Notes: generated by a model not told the origin, from the sequence alone. 64,000 nt of DNA from Bhargavaea beijingensis (GCF_900101985.1 NZ_FNAR01000007.1:1-64000), one strand, 5' to 3'. Counted from the stretch's first letter, positions 8,174 through 17,979 are shown. Numbers and translations are program-made.

Positions 8174-11100
8174 ATGGGGAAAATCCAGAAGATCCTGGTG
8201 GCGAACCGGGGAGAGATTGCAATCCGGATTTTCCGGGCGTGCACTGAACTGAAAATCCGCACAGTCGGGATTTATTCGGCTGAGGACAGCGGATCGTTCC
8301 ACCGCTACAAGGCGGATGAAGCATACCTGGTCGGCAAGGGGAAAAAGCCGATTGATGCCTATCTTGATATTGAGGGGATCATCGCCATCGCGAAAGATTC
8401 CGGCGCGGACGCCATCCATCCGGGATACGGCTTCCTGTCTGAGAACGTGGAATTCGCAAGGCGTTGCGAAGAAGAAGGCATCATCTTCATTGGGCCCCGC
8501 TCAACTCACCTGGATATGTTCGGCGACAAAGTCAAGGCACGCGAACAGGCGGTCAAGGCTGATCTGCCGGTAATACCGGGAAGCGGCGGCCCTGTTTCTT
8601 CGCTTGAAGAAGTCCAAACATTCGGCGAACAAAATGGCTATCCGATCATCATCAAAGCGGCACTCGGAGGCGGAGGACGCGGAATGAGGGTTGTCCGTTC
8701 GGCAGATGAGACCGCGGAGTCATACGAGCGGGCGAAATCAGAAGCAAAGGCCGCTTTCGGGTCAGCCGAGGTTTACGTGGAGAAGTTCCTTGATAAGCCA
8801 AAGCATATTGAAGTCCAGATTCTGGCTGATACATATGGCAATGTCGTTCATCTGTACGAGCGTGATTGCTCAGTCCAGCGCCGCCACCAAAAAGTGGTGG
8901 AGATTGCTCCGTCAATTACGATTTCTGAAGATCTTCGGACGGAAATTTGCGAAGCGGCAGTCCGTCTTATGAAAAATGCGGGCTATGTCAACGCCGGGAC
9001 CGTTGAATTTTTGGTCGATGGGGAGAAGAACTTTTACTTTATCGAAGTCAACCCGAGGATCCAGGTGGAGCATACGATCACGGAGATGGTGACCGGAATC
9101 GATATTGTCCATTCCCAAATTTACATTGCAGAAGGCAGGAGCCTTTCCGATCAGGAGACGGGCATTCCGGAACAGAAGGACATTCCGCTATTCGGTTATG
9201 CGATTCAGTCCAGGGTGACGACGGAGGATCCGCTAAACAATTTCATGCCGGATACCGGCAAACTGATGGTCTATCGGTCCGGCGGCGGATTCGGCGTTCG
9301 TCTGGACGCGGGGAATGGCTTCCAGGGAGCGGTCATCACACCTCACTACGATTCGTTGCTGGTGAAAGTATCCACCTGGGGGATGACATTCAAGGAAGCG
9401 GCGGCGAAGATGGAGCGGAATCTTCAGGAATTCCGGATCCGCGGCATCAAAACGAATATTCCGTTTCTTGAAAACGTCGTTAAACACCCGGACTTCCTCA
9501 GCGGAAAGTACAACACTTCATTTATCGATGAGACGCCGGACCTGTTTATCTTCCCTGCAAGGAAAGACCGCGGGACAAAGCTCCTCACCTATATCGGAAA
9601 TGTCACGGTCAACGGATTCCCCGGAATCGGTAAAGAGCAGAAGCCGGTGTTCCACCCGGCCCGCAAACCATCTGTCGATTTGTCGGACCCGCCCAAGCCG
9701 GGAACCAAGCAGATCCTAGACGAGCGGGGGGCCGACGGGCTTGCCCGGTGGATTTTGGAGCAGGATGATGTGCTGCTGACCGACACCACGTTCCGTGACG
9801 CCCACCAATCCTTGCTGGCCACCCGGGTCCGGACGCATGACCTGCTTGAAGTTGCTGATGAAACCGCGCGCCTGATGCAGGATGCGTTCTCGCTTGAGAT
9901 GTGGGGCGGGGCGACCTTCGACGTCAGTTACAGATTCTTGGGCGAAAGCCCATGGGACAGGCTGATCAAACTACGTGAGAAGATCCCCAATGTCCTGTTC
10001 CAGATGCTGTTCCGCGGTTCCAACGCAGTCGGCTACAAAAACTACCCAGATAATGTGATCCGCGAGTTTGTCAGGAAATCCGCGGAAGCAGGGATCGATG
10101 TATTCCGCATCTTCGACAGTCTGAACTGGATCAAACAGATGGAAGTCGCCATTGATGAGACCCGGCTGTCCGGTAAAGTTGCCGAAGCGGCCATCTGCTA
10201 CGCCGGTGACATCTTGGATGACAACCGTGCGAAATATACGGTTTCCTATTACAAGGAGATGGCGAAGGCATTGGAAGACGCGGGTGCGCATATTCTCGCC
10301 ATCAAAGATATGGCGGGACTGCTGAAGCCTGAAGCGGCTTACCGTCTCGTCTCCGAACTGAAGGACACCGTATCCCTTCCGATCCATCTGCATACGCACG
10401 ACACGAGCGGCAACGGAATCCTGATGTACAGCCGTGCAATCGATGCCGGAGTCGACATTGTCGACACGGCACTCGGCTCGATGGCCGGCCTGACTTCCCA
10501 GCCGAGCGCTTCCTCGCTTGCTTATGCGCTTTCCGGGAGGGAGCGTAATGTGCGTACAGATATCGGGTCGATCGAGGAGCTGTCCCATTACTGGGAAGAC
10601 GTGCGGAAAATGTATGGCAGATTCGAGAGCGGCATGAAGAGCCCGCACTCGGAAATCTATGTCCATGAGATGCCGGGCGGCCAGTACAGCAACCTGCAGC
10701 AGCAGGCGAAAGGCGTGGGCCTCGGGGAGCGCTGGGAAGAAGTGAAGGAAATGTACGGCCGTGTCAACATGCTGTTCGGCGACGTGGTCAAAGTCACACC
10801 TTCATCGAAAGTGGTCGGCGACATGGCCCTCTTCATGGTCCAGAACAACCTTGACGAAAAGTCCGTAATCGAACGGGGCCGGTCCATTGACTTCCCTGAT
10901 TCGGTGATTGAATTTTTCCGCGGTGAGATCGGCCAGCCGTACGGAGGTTTCCCTGAGGAACTTCAGAAAGTCATCCTGAAGGGGAGGGAGCCGCTTACCG
11001 TGCGTCCGGGCGAACTGCTCGAGCCGTATGACTTCAAGGCAACCCGGGATCAGTTGTTCGAAAAGCTGAACCGTCCGGTTTCTTCCCACGACATCTTGGC

Positions 11101-11617
11101 ATATGCGCTTTATCCGAAAGTGTTCGATGATTTTACCGCACAGGCGGAAAAGTTCGGGGACGTTTCTGTACTCGACACGCCGACTTTCTTCTACGGCCTG
11201 AAACTTGGAGAAGAAGTGGAAGTGGAGATCGAGAAAGGAAAGACACTCATCATCAAACTTGTCTCGATCGGAGAAGTTCAGCCGGACGGCACACGCAACC
11301 TTTACTTTGAGCTCAATGGCCAGCCGCGTGAAGTCTGCATTGACGATGCGTCTGCAGAAACGGATCATATCCAGCGGAAAAAGGCGGAGAAGGGCAACAG
11401 CAAGCATATCGGTGCGACCATGCCGGGTACGGTTCTGAAAGTCGCCATTGACCGCGGCAGCCGGGTCAAGCGCGGGGAACACCTTCTCATCACCGAAGCG
11501 ATGAAGATGGAAACGACTGTCCAGGCACCATTTGACGGAACGGTCAAGGAGATCCATGTTTCGGCAGGAGATTCCATATCGACAGGTGATCTGCTCATTG
11601 AGATGGAGGAAGATTAA
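8174..11617 (+). CDS. pyc: Pyruvate carboxylase
   Basis: A 1147-residue biotin enzyme that makes oxaloacetate from pyruvate and bicarbonate. The order is biotin carboxylase (ILVANRGEIAIRIFRAC start, ATP-grasp GGGGRGMRVV, then NPRIQVEHTITEM), carboxyltransferase (DTTFRDAHQSLLATRVRT), allosteric/tetramer region, and biotinyl domain with EAMKMET (biotin Lys1111). The length is normal for the family. The ATG at 8174 is preferred over an upstream in-frame start because it has GAAGGAGATG and gives the standard N-terminus. It may be transcribed with ftsW. Confidence 0.97.
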   Translation: MGKIQKILVANRGEIAIRIFRACTELKIRTVGIYSAEDSGSFHRYKADEAYLVGKGKKPIDAYLDIEGIIAIAKDSGADAIHPGYGFLSENVEFARRCEEEGIIFIGPRSTHLDMFGDKVKAREQAVKADLPVIPGSGGPVSSLEEVQTFGEQNGYPIIIKAALGGGGRGMRVVRSADETAESYERAKSEAKAAFGSAEVYVEKFLDKPKHIEVQILADTYGNVVHLYERDCSVQRRHQKVVEIAPSITISEDLRTEICEAAVRLMKNAGYVNAGTVEFLVDGEKNFYFIEVNPRIQVEHTITEMVTGIDIVHSQIYIAEGRSLSDQETGIPEQKDIPLFGYAIQSRVTTEDPLNNFMPDTGKLMVYRSGGGFGVRLDAGNGFQGAVITPHYDSLLVKVSTWGMTFKEAAAKMERNLQEFRIRGIKTNIPFLENVVKHPDFLSGKYNTSFIDETPDLFIFPARKDRGTKLLTYIGNVTVNGFPGIGKEQKPVFHPARKPSVDLSDPPKPGTKQILDERGADGLARWILEQDDVLLTDTTFRDAHQSLLATRVRTHDLLEVADETARLMQDAFSLEMWGGATFDVSYRFLGESPWDRLIKLREKIPNVLFQMLFRGSNAVGYKNYPDNVIREFVRKSAEAGIDVFRIFDSLNWIKQMEVAIDETRLSGKVAEAAICYAGDILDDNRAKYTVSYYKEMAKALEDAGAHILAIKDMAGLLKPEAAYRLVSELKDTVSLPIHLHTHDTSGNGILMYSRAIDAGVDIVDTALGSMAGLTSQPSASSLAYALSGRERNVRTDIGSIEELSHYWEDVRKMYGRFESGMKSPHSEIYVHEMPGGQYSNLQQQAKGVGLGERWEEVKEMYGRVNMLFGDVVKVTPSSKVVGDMALFMVQNNLDEKSVIERGRSIDFPDSVIEFFRGEIGQPYGGFPEELQKVILKGREPLTVRPGELLEPYDFKATRDQLFEKLNRPVSSHDILAYALYPKVFDDFTAQAEKFGDVSVLDTPTFFYGLKLGEEVEVEIEKGKTLIIKLVSIGEVQPDGTRNLYFELNGQPREVCIDDASAETDHIQRKKAEKGNSKHIGATMPGTVLKVAIDRGSRVKRGEHLLITEAMKMETTVQAPFDGTVKEIHVSAGDSISTGDLLIEMEED

Positions 11618-11623
11618 TCAAAC

Positions 11624-11671
11624 AAAAAAACTGCAGCAACCGCCGGCTAGGCAGTTGCTGCAGTTTTTTTT
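11624..11671 (+). terminator. CTGCAG-type terminator after pyc
   Basis: AAAAAAACTGCAGCAAC pairs with GTTGCTGCAGTTTTTTTT; the outer arms share the CTGCAG core with other terminators in this window. Confidence 0.9.
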
Positions 11672-11713
11672 ACGGTTAGTGAATGCAGCGTGGGTTCGGG
11701 TGAAAACATGTAC

Positions 11714-11744
11714 ATGCCGCAGACAATGACCCTGTCTGCGGCAT
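11714..11744 (-). terminator. Hairpin downstream of ctaA
   Basis: A perfect 12-base stem ATGCCGCAGACA/TGTCTGCGGCAT with a seven-base loop lies 12 bases after the ctaA stop on the minus strand. No clean T-run follows, so its strength as a terminator is uncertain. The GCAGACA core matches the repeated hairpin family. Confidence 0.55.
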
Positions 11745-11756
11745 AAGGGGCGGATC

Positions 11757-12677
11757 TTATCCTTTTCTCACGGAATGCCGGCTTCTCGAGACAAGAAGAA
11801 CCATGTAACAGAGAAGGCCGAACAGGAGCGAGATGATCAGCGAGTGGACCAGCGCAGCAGCCAGATGGGCCCGGGTGAAAACCACGAGCATACCGGTCGA
11901 TGCCTGCGCAAGAACAAGGATGAGGGCGATCAGCCATCCTCTGCTGACAGCTTTTTGATGCTTGTAATGTTTCCACGCATGGATAAAGATGTAGGCAATC
12001 CAGATTACGATAAGCAGCGCGGCAAATCGGTGGCTCATCTGGATCCACTCATGCATGTTTGTGGGGAGGCCGATGTCGTCATTCCGGCAAAACGGCCAGT
12101 CGCGGCAGACCAGTCCGGAATCCGTATGCCGGACAAGCGCCCCCGTATAAACGACAAGATACGAATAGAGTGTAACGCCGATCGTATGCCACTTCAGCTT
12201 ATTGCTGATTTTCACGTTCTCTGCATCGAATTTCCGGTCAACCTCGAAAATAAGGAGGGTCAGCAGGAAGACAGCAGTGAAGGAAATCAGGGAAATGCCG
12301 AAGTGAAGGGCAAGGATAAAGTCACCCTGGCCCCATAGCACTTGGGCTGCGCCGATCAGTGCCTGGAGAACCAGGAAGAAAATGGCCATAAATGACAGGA
12401 ACTTGGTTTCCCGTATATGTCCGAGCGCTCGCCATGCCCAAACTGACAGAAGGACAATCAGGATTCCGACCACACCGGTAACAAGACGGTGGGAGAATTC
12501 AATCAGCACTTCCGCATTGATCTCAGTCGGGATCAGTTCACCGTTGCAGCCGGGCCAATGCCGTCCGCAACCCATCCCGCTTTCCGTTTTTGTGACGAGC
12601 GCCCCGCCAAGAAGAATGGCGAGCATACCGATCGTCGAAGCAACGGCGAGCCATTTCAGTGTTCGATTGTGCTGCAT
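11757..12677 (-). CDS. ctaA: Heme A synthase CtaA
   Basis: A 306-residue protein with eight predicted transmembrane helices in two four-helix halves. It oxidises the heme O C8 methyl group to make heme A for cytochrome aa3. The family cysteine pair is in the first extracytoplasmic loop (MGCGRHWPGCNG) and a second pair in the equivalent later loop (CRDWPFC); histidines in EFSHRLVTG and QMSHRFAAL fit heme ligands. An upstream extension exists, but MQHNRTLKWLAV has AAAGAGGTG in front and the normal start. It is divergent from ctaB. Confidence 0.94.
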   Translation of the reverse strand: MQHNRTLKWLAVASTIGMLAILLGGALVTKTESGMGCGRHWPGCNGELIPTEINAEVLIEFSHRLVTGVVGILIVLLSVWAWRALGHIRETKFLSFMAIFFLVLQALIGAAQVLWGQGDFILALHFGISLISFTAVFLLTLLIFEVDRKFDAENVKISNKLKWHTIGVTLYSYLVVYTGALVRHTDSGLVCRDWPFCRNDDIGLPTNMHEWIQMSHRFAALLIVIWIAYIFIHAWKHYKHQKAVSRGWLIALILVLAQASTGMLVVFTRAHLAAALVHSLIISLLFGLLCYMVLLVSRSRHSVRKG

Positions 12678-12797
12678 GGATGACACCTCTTTAAGAGTAC
12701 TAAACCGTTTGGTGACGGTGTCGCTTAATTGATGATAGCGGAAACGGAGGGCAAAAACAACGGCGACACCCGGACGGAACACCCGGCCGCACTCCAT

Positions 12798-12838
12798 TTC
12801 ACAATTTGTTCATAAAAAAGGTGTAAAGGCTTCACAAA
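12798..12838. promoter_or_regulatory. ResD-like sites in the ctaA-ctaB intergenic region
   Basis: The 318-base gap between ctaA and ctaB has no credible gene. It contains TTCACAAA (12831-12838; TTTGTGAA on the minus strand), TTCACAAT (12798-12805) and TTTGTTCAT (12805-12813). These resemble the ResD box TTTGTGAAT, which controls ctaA in B. subtilis. Assignment is by similarity only. TATAGA- and TATTAT-like hexamers occur between 12860 and 12952, but none has a correctly spaced -35. Confidence 0.35.
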
Positions 12839-12995
12839 TGAATTTACCAAATGCATTACTATAGAGATGCTGTGCTCTATTATACGGACGGTCCGCTATC
12901 ATTCGACAATTTTACCTTATGTATAGAATTCAACCCGAAATTCAGCTATAGTAAAGGGTAGCGGAGCTTGCCGGCAGTTCGAAAGGAGGGGTTTC

Positions 12996-13910
12996 ATGAC
13001 AAACAGTCGCACCGCACATGCAGCAGCGGCGGAAGCTGAATCCGCTTCTTTTATGAAGGACTTTTTGGCACTCATCAAGATCGGCATCGTAAACTCCAAT
13101 GTCATTACGGCGTTTACCGGTTTCTTCCTTGCCATCCAGTTCGGCGGCCGGCATTTTCTGGACGAATTGGACTCGCTGTTTTATGTCATCATCGGCTCTG
13201 CACTCATCGTCGCAGGTGCCGCAGCGATGAACAACCTGATAGACAGGGACATCGACCCGATCATGTCACGGACAAAATCCCGTCCGACGGTTACGGGACG
13301 CTTCAAGGTAACGCCAGTGCTTGCCATGTCCGTCGGCTTCATGCTGGTCGGTGAGATTCTCCTGTTCTCCGCCAGCACGACGGCAGGACTATTGGGAATC
13401 GCAGGGATCTTCAGCTATGTCGTTCTCTACTCGATGTGGTCCAAGCGGAAGCATGCCAGCAACACGATTGTGGGCAGTATCTCCGGGGCCATGCCTCCAC
13501 TGATCGGTTGGGCGGCAGTCGAGCCTTCGCTCGGTCCCGGAGCATGGGCGCTCTTCCTGATCATGTTTGCCTGGCAGCCGCCACACTTCTATGCCATTGC
13601 CATGAGAAGGACGGAAGAATACCGGGCGGCGGGCATCCCGATGCTGCCGGTCGTCAAAGGATTTGCCCGGACGAAAAAGTCGATGCTCGCCTGGGTGCTG
13701 GTCCTCTTCCCGCTCCCATTCCTGCTTCCGCAGCTTGGCTGGGCGTTCATGATCCTTGCAACGGCACTAAACGCAGGATGGCTCTTTATCGCCCTGAAAG
13801 GCTTCAGGGCCAAGGACGACATCAAATGGGCGACAAGCATGTTCGTGTATTCACTGAACTACATGACGATCCTATTCGTCGCGATGATCATCTTCGCGGT
13901 CATCATCTGA
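12996..13910 (+). CDS. ctaB: Protoheme IX farnesyltransferase CtaB
   Basis: A 304-residue UbiA-family prenyltransferase that converts heme B to heme O. The first Asp-rich motif reads NNLIDRDIDPIMSRT (about residues 79-93), and a second polar loop contains FAWQPPHFYAIAM. About nine transmembrane helices are predicted. The ATG at 12996 has GAAAGGAGG ahead. It starts the cta block and precedes the oxidase subunit genes by 94 bases. Confidence 0.95.
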   Translation: MTNSRTAHAAAAEAESASFMKDFLALIKIGIVNSNVITAFTGFFLAIQFGGRHFLDELDSLFYVIIGSALIVAGAAAMNNLIDRDIDPIMSRTKSRPTVTGRFKVTPVLAMSVGFMLVGEILLFSASTTAGLLGIAGIFSYVVLYSMWSKRKHASNTIVGSISGAMPPLIGWAAVEPSLGPGAWALFLIMFAWQPPHFYAIAMRRTEEYRAAGIPMLPVVKGFARTKKSMLAWVLVLFPLPFLLPQLGWAFMILATALNAGWLFIALKGFRAKDDIKWATSMFVYSLNYMTILFVAMIIFAVII

Positions 13911-13915
13911 TTGCG

Positions 13916-13939
13916 GAATTCTTTCTTTGATAAGAATTC
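13916..13939. repeat. Inverted repeat between ctaB and ctaC
   Basis: Perfect arms GAATTCTT and AAGAATTC surround an eight-base loop. There is no T-run. It could be a weak attenuator, an RNA processing site or a protein site; nothing here decides between them. Confidence 0.4.
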
Positions 13940-14004
13940 ATTATAAATTGGGCACTCCGTCCTCATATTTGAAAACATCTATGAAAGAGAGGTTTGGTTA
14001 ATCG

Positions 14005-15072
14005 ATGATGAAAGGTCTCAAGAAATGGCGCCTTGTAACGCTTTTGGCAGCCCTCACCATCATCCTGTCGGGTTGCGGCGAAGAATACCTCTCGACGCTT
14101 CTTCCGGCAGGGGAAGTCGGACAGGATCAATTCTTCCTGCTGATTTTGACGACCAGCATCATGATCCTTGTCATGGCTGTTGTCTTCACCATCTACTTCA
14201 TAGCGCTGGCTAAATTCCGCCGCTCGAAGCTTGGTGACAATCACATTCCGAAGCAAGTCGAAGGCAGCCACAAGCTGGAATTCATCTGGACGGCGATCCC
14301 GATTCTTCTCGTCATCATCATGGCGGTGCCTACTGTCTACTACACCTACAAATTGGGTGATGTGGCGGCGATGGAAGCCACTGACGAAGAAGGCAATCCT
14401 GAAAACCTCGTCGTCAACGTGACGGCGAAGCTGTACTGGTGGGAGTTCGAATATCCGGAGCACGGAATCGTCACTTCCCAGGAACTTGTCGTTCCGACCG
14501 GCGAAAAAGTGTACTTCAACCTGATTTCTTCAGACGTTAAGCACTCCTTCTGGATTCCGGCTGTCGGCGGTAAGCTTGATACCAACGTCGAAAACGTCAA
14601 CAAGTTCTATCTGACGTTCGACAAAGAGTCCAAAGGCCTCGAAGACGGCGTCTTCTACGGTAAGTGTGCGGAACTTTGCGGCCCTTCCCACGCGCTCATG
14701 GACTTCAAGGTGAAATCCATGAACCGTGAAGATTTCGACAACTGGGTGGCGGCCATGAAGGAAACGGAAGGCGCAACAGCAAGCGCTGACTCCGCTGACG
14801 CTGGCGAAGCGGCATTTGCAAATAGCTGTCTTTATTGCCATGCAGTTTCCGCAGTAGGAACAAGCGGCGCTTCGGCTCCGAACCTTGCCACTTTCGGCGA
14901 CCGCAACCGTGTCGCAGGCTTCCTCGAGCACGACAAGCAAAACACGATCGACTGGATCAAGGATCCGCAGAAGTACAAGCCGGGCAACCTGATGCCTGCT
15001 TTCGACAGTCTGTCGGATGAAGACTTGGATGCAATTGCAGATTATCTGCTTGAACTGAAAGTAGAAGAATAA
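14005..15072 (+). CDS. ctaC: Cytochrome c oxidase subunit II with fused cytochrome c (caa3 type)
   Basis: A 355-residue lipoprotein. The signal peptide ends in a lipobox, LSGC, with the lipid-modified cysteine at 24. Two transmembrane helices follow, then a cupredoxin domain with the CuA site (Cys221, Cys225 in CAELCGPSHALM). A short Ala/Asp/Ser linker leads to a cytochrome c domain with CxxCH at Cys275-His279 and a later Met. The fusion marks a caa3-type oxidase. The ribosome site AGAGAGG lies about 12 bases from the ATG, rather far. Confidence 0.95.
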   Translation: MMKGLKKWRLVTLLAALTIILSGCGEEYLSTLLPAGEVGQDQFFLLILTTSIMILVMAVVFTIYFIALAKFRRSKLGDNHIPKQVEGSHKLEFIWTAIPILLVIIMAVPTVYYTYKLGDVAAMEATDEEGNPENLVVNVTAKLYWWEFEYPEHGIVTSQELVVPTGEKVYFNLISSDVKHSFWIPAVGGKLDTNVENVNKFYLTFDKESKGLEDGVFYGKCAELCGPSHALMDFKVKSMNREDFDNWVAAMKETEGATASADSADAGEAAFANSCLYCHAVSAVGTSGASAPNLATFGDRNRVAGFLEHDKQNTIDWIKDPQKYKPGNLMPAFDSLSDEDLDAIADYLLELKVEE

Positions 15073-15099
15073 GGTACCGGTAAAGGAGGGTAACTAACA

Positions 15100-16974
15100 G
15101 TGACAACTGTTGCGAATTCAGTCGAACAAAAGAAAGGGTTCGGCGCGACACTGTGGGATTGGCTGACCACAGTAGACCACAAGAAGATCGGTATCCTTTA
15201 CCTCATCGGCGGCGGGTTCTTCTTCGTCCTCGGCGGTATTGAAGCGCTTATGATCCGTTTGCAGCTTCTCATACCGAATAACGACTTCGTCAGTGCGGGC
15301 TTCTTTAACGAGCTGATTACGATGCACGGTACGACGATGATCTTCTTGGCAGCGATGCCGCTTTTGTTCGGATTTATGAACTTCATTATGCCGCTCCAGA
15401 TCGGAGCGCGCGACGTTGCGTTTCCATTCATCAACTCCCTTGGTTTCTGGATGTTCTTTTTAGGGGGGCTGTTCCTTAACCTGAGCTGGTTCCTGGACGC
15501 AGCTCCAGATGCGGGCTGGACATCCTATGCATCCCTGTCAATCGCATCGCCAGGCCATGGGATCGACTTCTATGCAATCGGCCTTCAGATTGCCGGCGCG
15601 GGTACACTGATGGGGGGAATCAACTTCCTCATCACAATCATCAACATGCGTGCACCGGGTATGACTTACATGCGTATGCCGCTGTTTACGTGGACCACGT
15701 TCATCGCTTCGGCACTGATCCTGTTCGCGTTCCCGCCGCTGACAATCGGTCTGTTCTTCCTGACTTTCGACCGGATGTTTGGCGCGAACTTCTTTGACCA
15801 TACTATGGGCGGAAACACGATCATCTGGGAGCATATCTTCTGGATCTTCGGTCACCCTGAGGTTTACATTCTTATTCTTCCGGCGTTCGGGATCTTCTCC
15901 GAGATTTTCTCGACATTCTCCCGGAAGCGTCTGTTCGGTTACTCGGCGATGGTTTTCGCGACTGTGCTCATCGGGTTCCTCGGCTTCATGGTTTGGGCCC
16001 ACCACATGTTCACAGTCGGTCTCGGGCCGACAGCTAACGCGATCTTTGCCGTAGCGACAATGGCAATCGCGGTCCCTACGGGCGTCAAGATCTTTAACTG
16101 GCTCCTGACGATTTGGGGTGGAAGCATCAAGATCACGACTCCGATGCTTTACGCACTCGGCTTCATTCCGTCGTTCGTCATGGGTGGCGTCACCGGTGTC
16201 CAGCAGGGTGCTGCTCCGCTTGACTACCAGCTCCATGACTCGTACTTCATCGTTGCCCACTTCCACTACGTCATCGTCGGCGGTGTGGTGCTTGGTATTC
16301 TTGCAGCGACACACTACTGGTGGCCGAAAATGTTCGGTACGATGCTCAGCGAGAAACTTGGTAAAGTGACATTCTGGTTCTTCTTTATCGGCTTCCACAT
16401 GACGTTCTTCCTGCAGCACTTCCTCGGTCTGATGGGGATGCCGCGTCGCGTATGGACCTTTATGGACGGCCAGGGCTGGAACCTCTTTAACGCAATCAGT
16501 ACGGTCGGGGCAATCCTCATGGGTATCGCCACCATCGTCCTGATCATCAACATTATTATTACAACTGCAAAGAACGAACGTATCGGCAACGACCCGTGGG
16601 AAGATGGCCGCACACTTGAGTGGGCAATTCCTTCGCCGCCGCCGTTCTACAACTTCGCTCAGACTCCGCTTGTCCGCGGACTCGACACTTACTGGATCGA
16701 AAAGCAGGAAGGCCATAACGGCTACACTGCAGCTGAGCCTGTAACAGATATCCACATGCCGAACGGTTCGATCATTCCGTTCTTCATGACACTCGGACTC
16801 TTCATCGCCGGATTCGGTGCGATGTACCGAATCGAGCATAGTTGGGGACTTGCTGTCCTGATCTTCGGGCTTGCCTTCACATTCCTTATGATGGCAATCC
16901 GCTCGGTCAAGGATGACCTCGGGTTCTACGTAACGAAAGAACAGATCCGCCGCATGGAAAGGGGGCGTAACTGA
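15100..16974 (+). CDS. ctaD: Cytochrome c oxidase subunit I
   Basis: A 624-residue heme-copper oxidase main subunit with at least 12, probably 14, transmembrane helices. It carries heme a, heme a3 and CuB. The CuB/proton-channel block WEHIFWIFGHPEVYILILP is present, as are GATHYWWP-like and HDSYFIVAHFHYV regions with the heme ligands. The GTG start at 15100 has an optimal AAAGGAGGG. The stop codon overlaps the start of ctaE by one base, which indicates translational coupling. Confidence 0.97.
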   Translation: MTTVANSVEQKKGFGATLWDWLTTVDHKKIGILYLIGGGFFFVLGGIEALMIRLQLLIPNNDFVSAGFFNELITMHGTTMIFLAAMPLLFGFMNFIMPLQIGARDVAFPFINSLGFWMFFLGGLFLNLSWFLDAAPDAGWTSYASLSIASPGHGIDFYAIGLQIAGAGTLMGGINFLITIINMRAPGMTYMRMPLFTWTTFIASALILFAFPPLTIGLFFLTFDRMFGANFFDHTMGGNTIIWEHIFWIFGHPEVYILILPAFGIFSEIFSTFSRKRLFGYSAMVFATVLIGFLGFMVWAHHMFTVGLGPTANAIFAVATMAIAVPTGVKIFNWLLTIWGGSIKITTPMLYALGFIPSFVMGGVTGVQQGAAPLDYQLHDSYFIVAHFHYVIVGGVVLGILAATHYWWPKMFGTMLSEKLGKVTFWFFFIGFHMTFFLQHFLGLMGMPRRVWTFMDGQGWNLFNAISTVGAILMGIATIVLIINIIITTAKNERIGNDPWEDGRTLEWAIPSPPPFYNFAQTPLVRGLDTYWIEKQEGHNGYTAAEPVTDIHMPNGSIIPFFMTLGLFIAGFGAMYRIEHSWGLAVLIFGLAFTFLMMAIRSVKDDLGFYVTKEQIRRMERGRN

Positions 16975-17600
16975 TGGATTTAAATACTAAGTTCACACCT
17001 CAGTCCTGGCCGGATCATCCCGAGACGGCTACGATGGAAGGCAAGAACAAGTTCGTCGGTTTCTGGCTCTTCCTCGGTGGAGAGACAATTTTGTTCGCCA
17101 CGCTCTTTGCGACCTATCTCGCGCTGAAGAACTCGGTTCCTGACGGAAACGAGTTCCGGACCGAGACACTCTTTGAACTCCCGCTCGTCTTTGTCATGAC
17201 AATGCTTCTTCTCACATCGTCCCTGACAAGTGTCTATGCGATGTACCACATGAAGAACTACAACTTCAAACAGATGCAGGTGTGGCTGGCCATCACCGGC
17301 TTCCTCGGCCTCGGCTTCCTTGCCCTTGAAGTATACGAGTTCAATCACTACATCCATCTTGGATTCACATACGGAAACAGTGCATTCAGCTCGGCATTCT
17401 ACACGCTTGTCGGAACGCACGGTCTCCACGTTGCAGTCGGCCTTGTCTGGCTGACGCTCCTGATCCTGCGGAACGCGAAGCGCGGGCTTAACCTGTATAA
17501 TGCTACAAAGTACTATACGTTTTCGCTTTACTGGCACTTCATCGACGTTGTTTGGGTGTTTATCTTCACGGTAGTCTACTTGATGGGAGTGGTCGGTTAA
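16974..17600 (+). CDS. ctaE: Cytochrome c oxidase subunit III
   Basis: A 208-residue membrane protein with five helices, the short form of subunit III seen in caa3 oxidases. Typical segments are GFWLFLGGETILFATLFATY near the N-terminus, GTHGLHVAVGLVWL and YWHFIDVVWVFIFTVVYL near the end. The ribosome site (GAAAGGGGGCG) lies inside the end of ctaD. Confidence 0.96.
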   Translation: MDLNTKFTPQSWPDHPETATMEGKNKFVGFWLFLGGETILFATLFATYLALKNSVPDGNEFRTETLFELPLVFVMTMLLLTSSLTSVYAMYHMKNYNFKQMQVWLAITGFLGLGFLALEVYEFNHYIHLGFTYGNSAFSSAFYTLVGTHGLHVAVGLVWLTLLILRNAKRGLNLYNATKYYTFSLYWHFIDVVWVFIFTVVYLMGVVG

Positions 17601-17601
17601 T

Positions 17602-17934
17602 ATGGCACACGATATCGAGATTATCGAAAAGACACCGGCTGAGTTTGCATACAAGAAGCGCCGTTCTGACCGGATGATGCGCAGCCAGCTGATGATGTTC
17701 GCGCTCATGATTTTCTTGACGCTCATCTCATTTGCTGCTGTTCAGGCAGGATTCTCCGCCTACTTTGTCGTCCCGGTCATCCTGCTCCTTGCGACTATTC
17801 AAGTCGGACTCCAGCTGTATTACTTCATGCACATGAGTGAAAAAGGCCACGGCCTGGTTGCATTCTTCATGTACGGCGGAATGCTCTTGGCATTCCTCAC
17901 GGTTCTGGCATTTGTCACCATTATCTGGTGGTAA
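17602..17934 (+). CDS. ctaF: Cytochrome c oxidase subunit IV
   Basis: A 110-residue protein with three transmembrane helices (about 35-53, 57-74 and 85-107), typical of the small subunit IV/CyoD-like family of Bacillales caa3 oxidase. The N-terminal 30 residues are charged and cytoplasmic. It begins one base after the ctaE stop and is followed by a strong terminator, so it closes the operon. Confidence 0.93.
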   Translation: MAHDIEIIEKTPAEFAYKKRRSDRMMRSQLMMFALMIFLTLISFAAVQAGFSAYFVVPVILLLATIQVGLQLYYFMHMSEKGHGLVAFFMYGGMLLAFLTVLAFVTIIWW

Positions 17935-17942
17935 TGCGGCAA

Positions 17943-17979
17943 CATCCCTGAAGCAATTGTGCTTCAGGGATGTTTTTTT
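17943..17979 (+). terminator. Terminator of the cta oxidase operon
   Basis: CATCCCTGAAGC pairs with GCTTCAGGGATG and is followed by seven T. Confidence 0.93.

Noticed and set aside
12842-12952. Sigma-A promoters for ctaA/ctaB
   Set aside because: Several -10-like hexamers occur, but none has a -35 at 16-18 bases, so no assignment was made.
13436-13930. 164-codon plus-strand frame inside ctaB
   Set aside because: Shifted frame of ctaB with Ala/Arg/His-rich translation and no start signals.
15538-16839. 433-codon open frame antisense to ctaD
   Set aside because: Composition is a mirror of a highly expressed membrane-protein gene (Arg/Asp/Glu/His-rich translation), no ribosome site, and ctaD is certain on the other strand.
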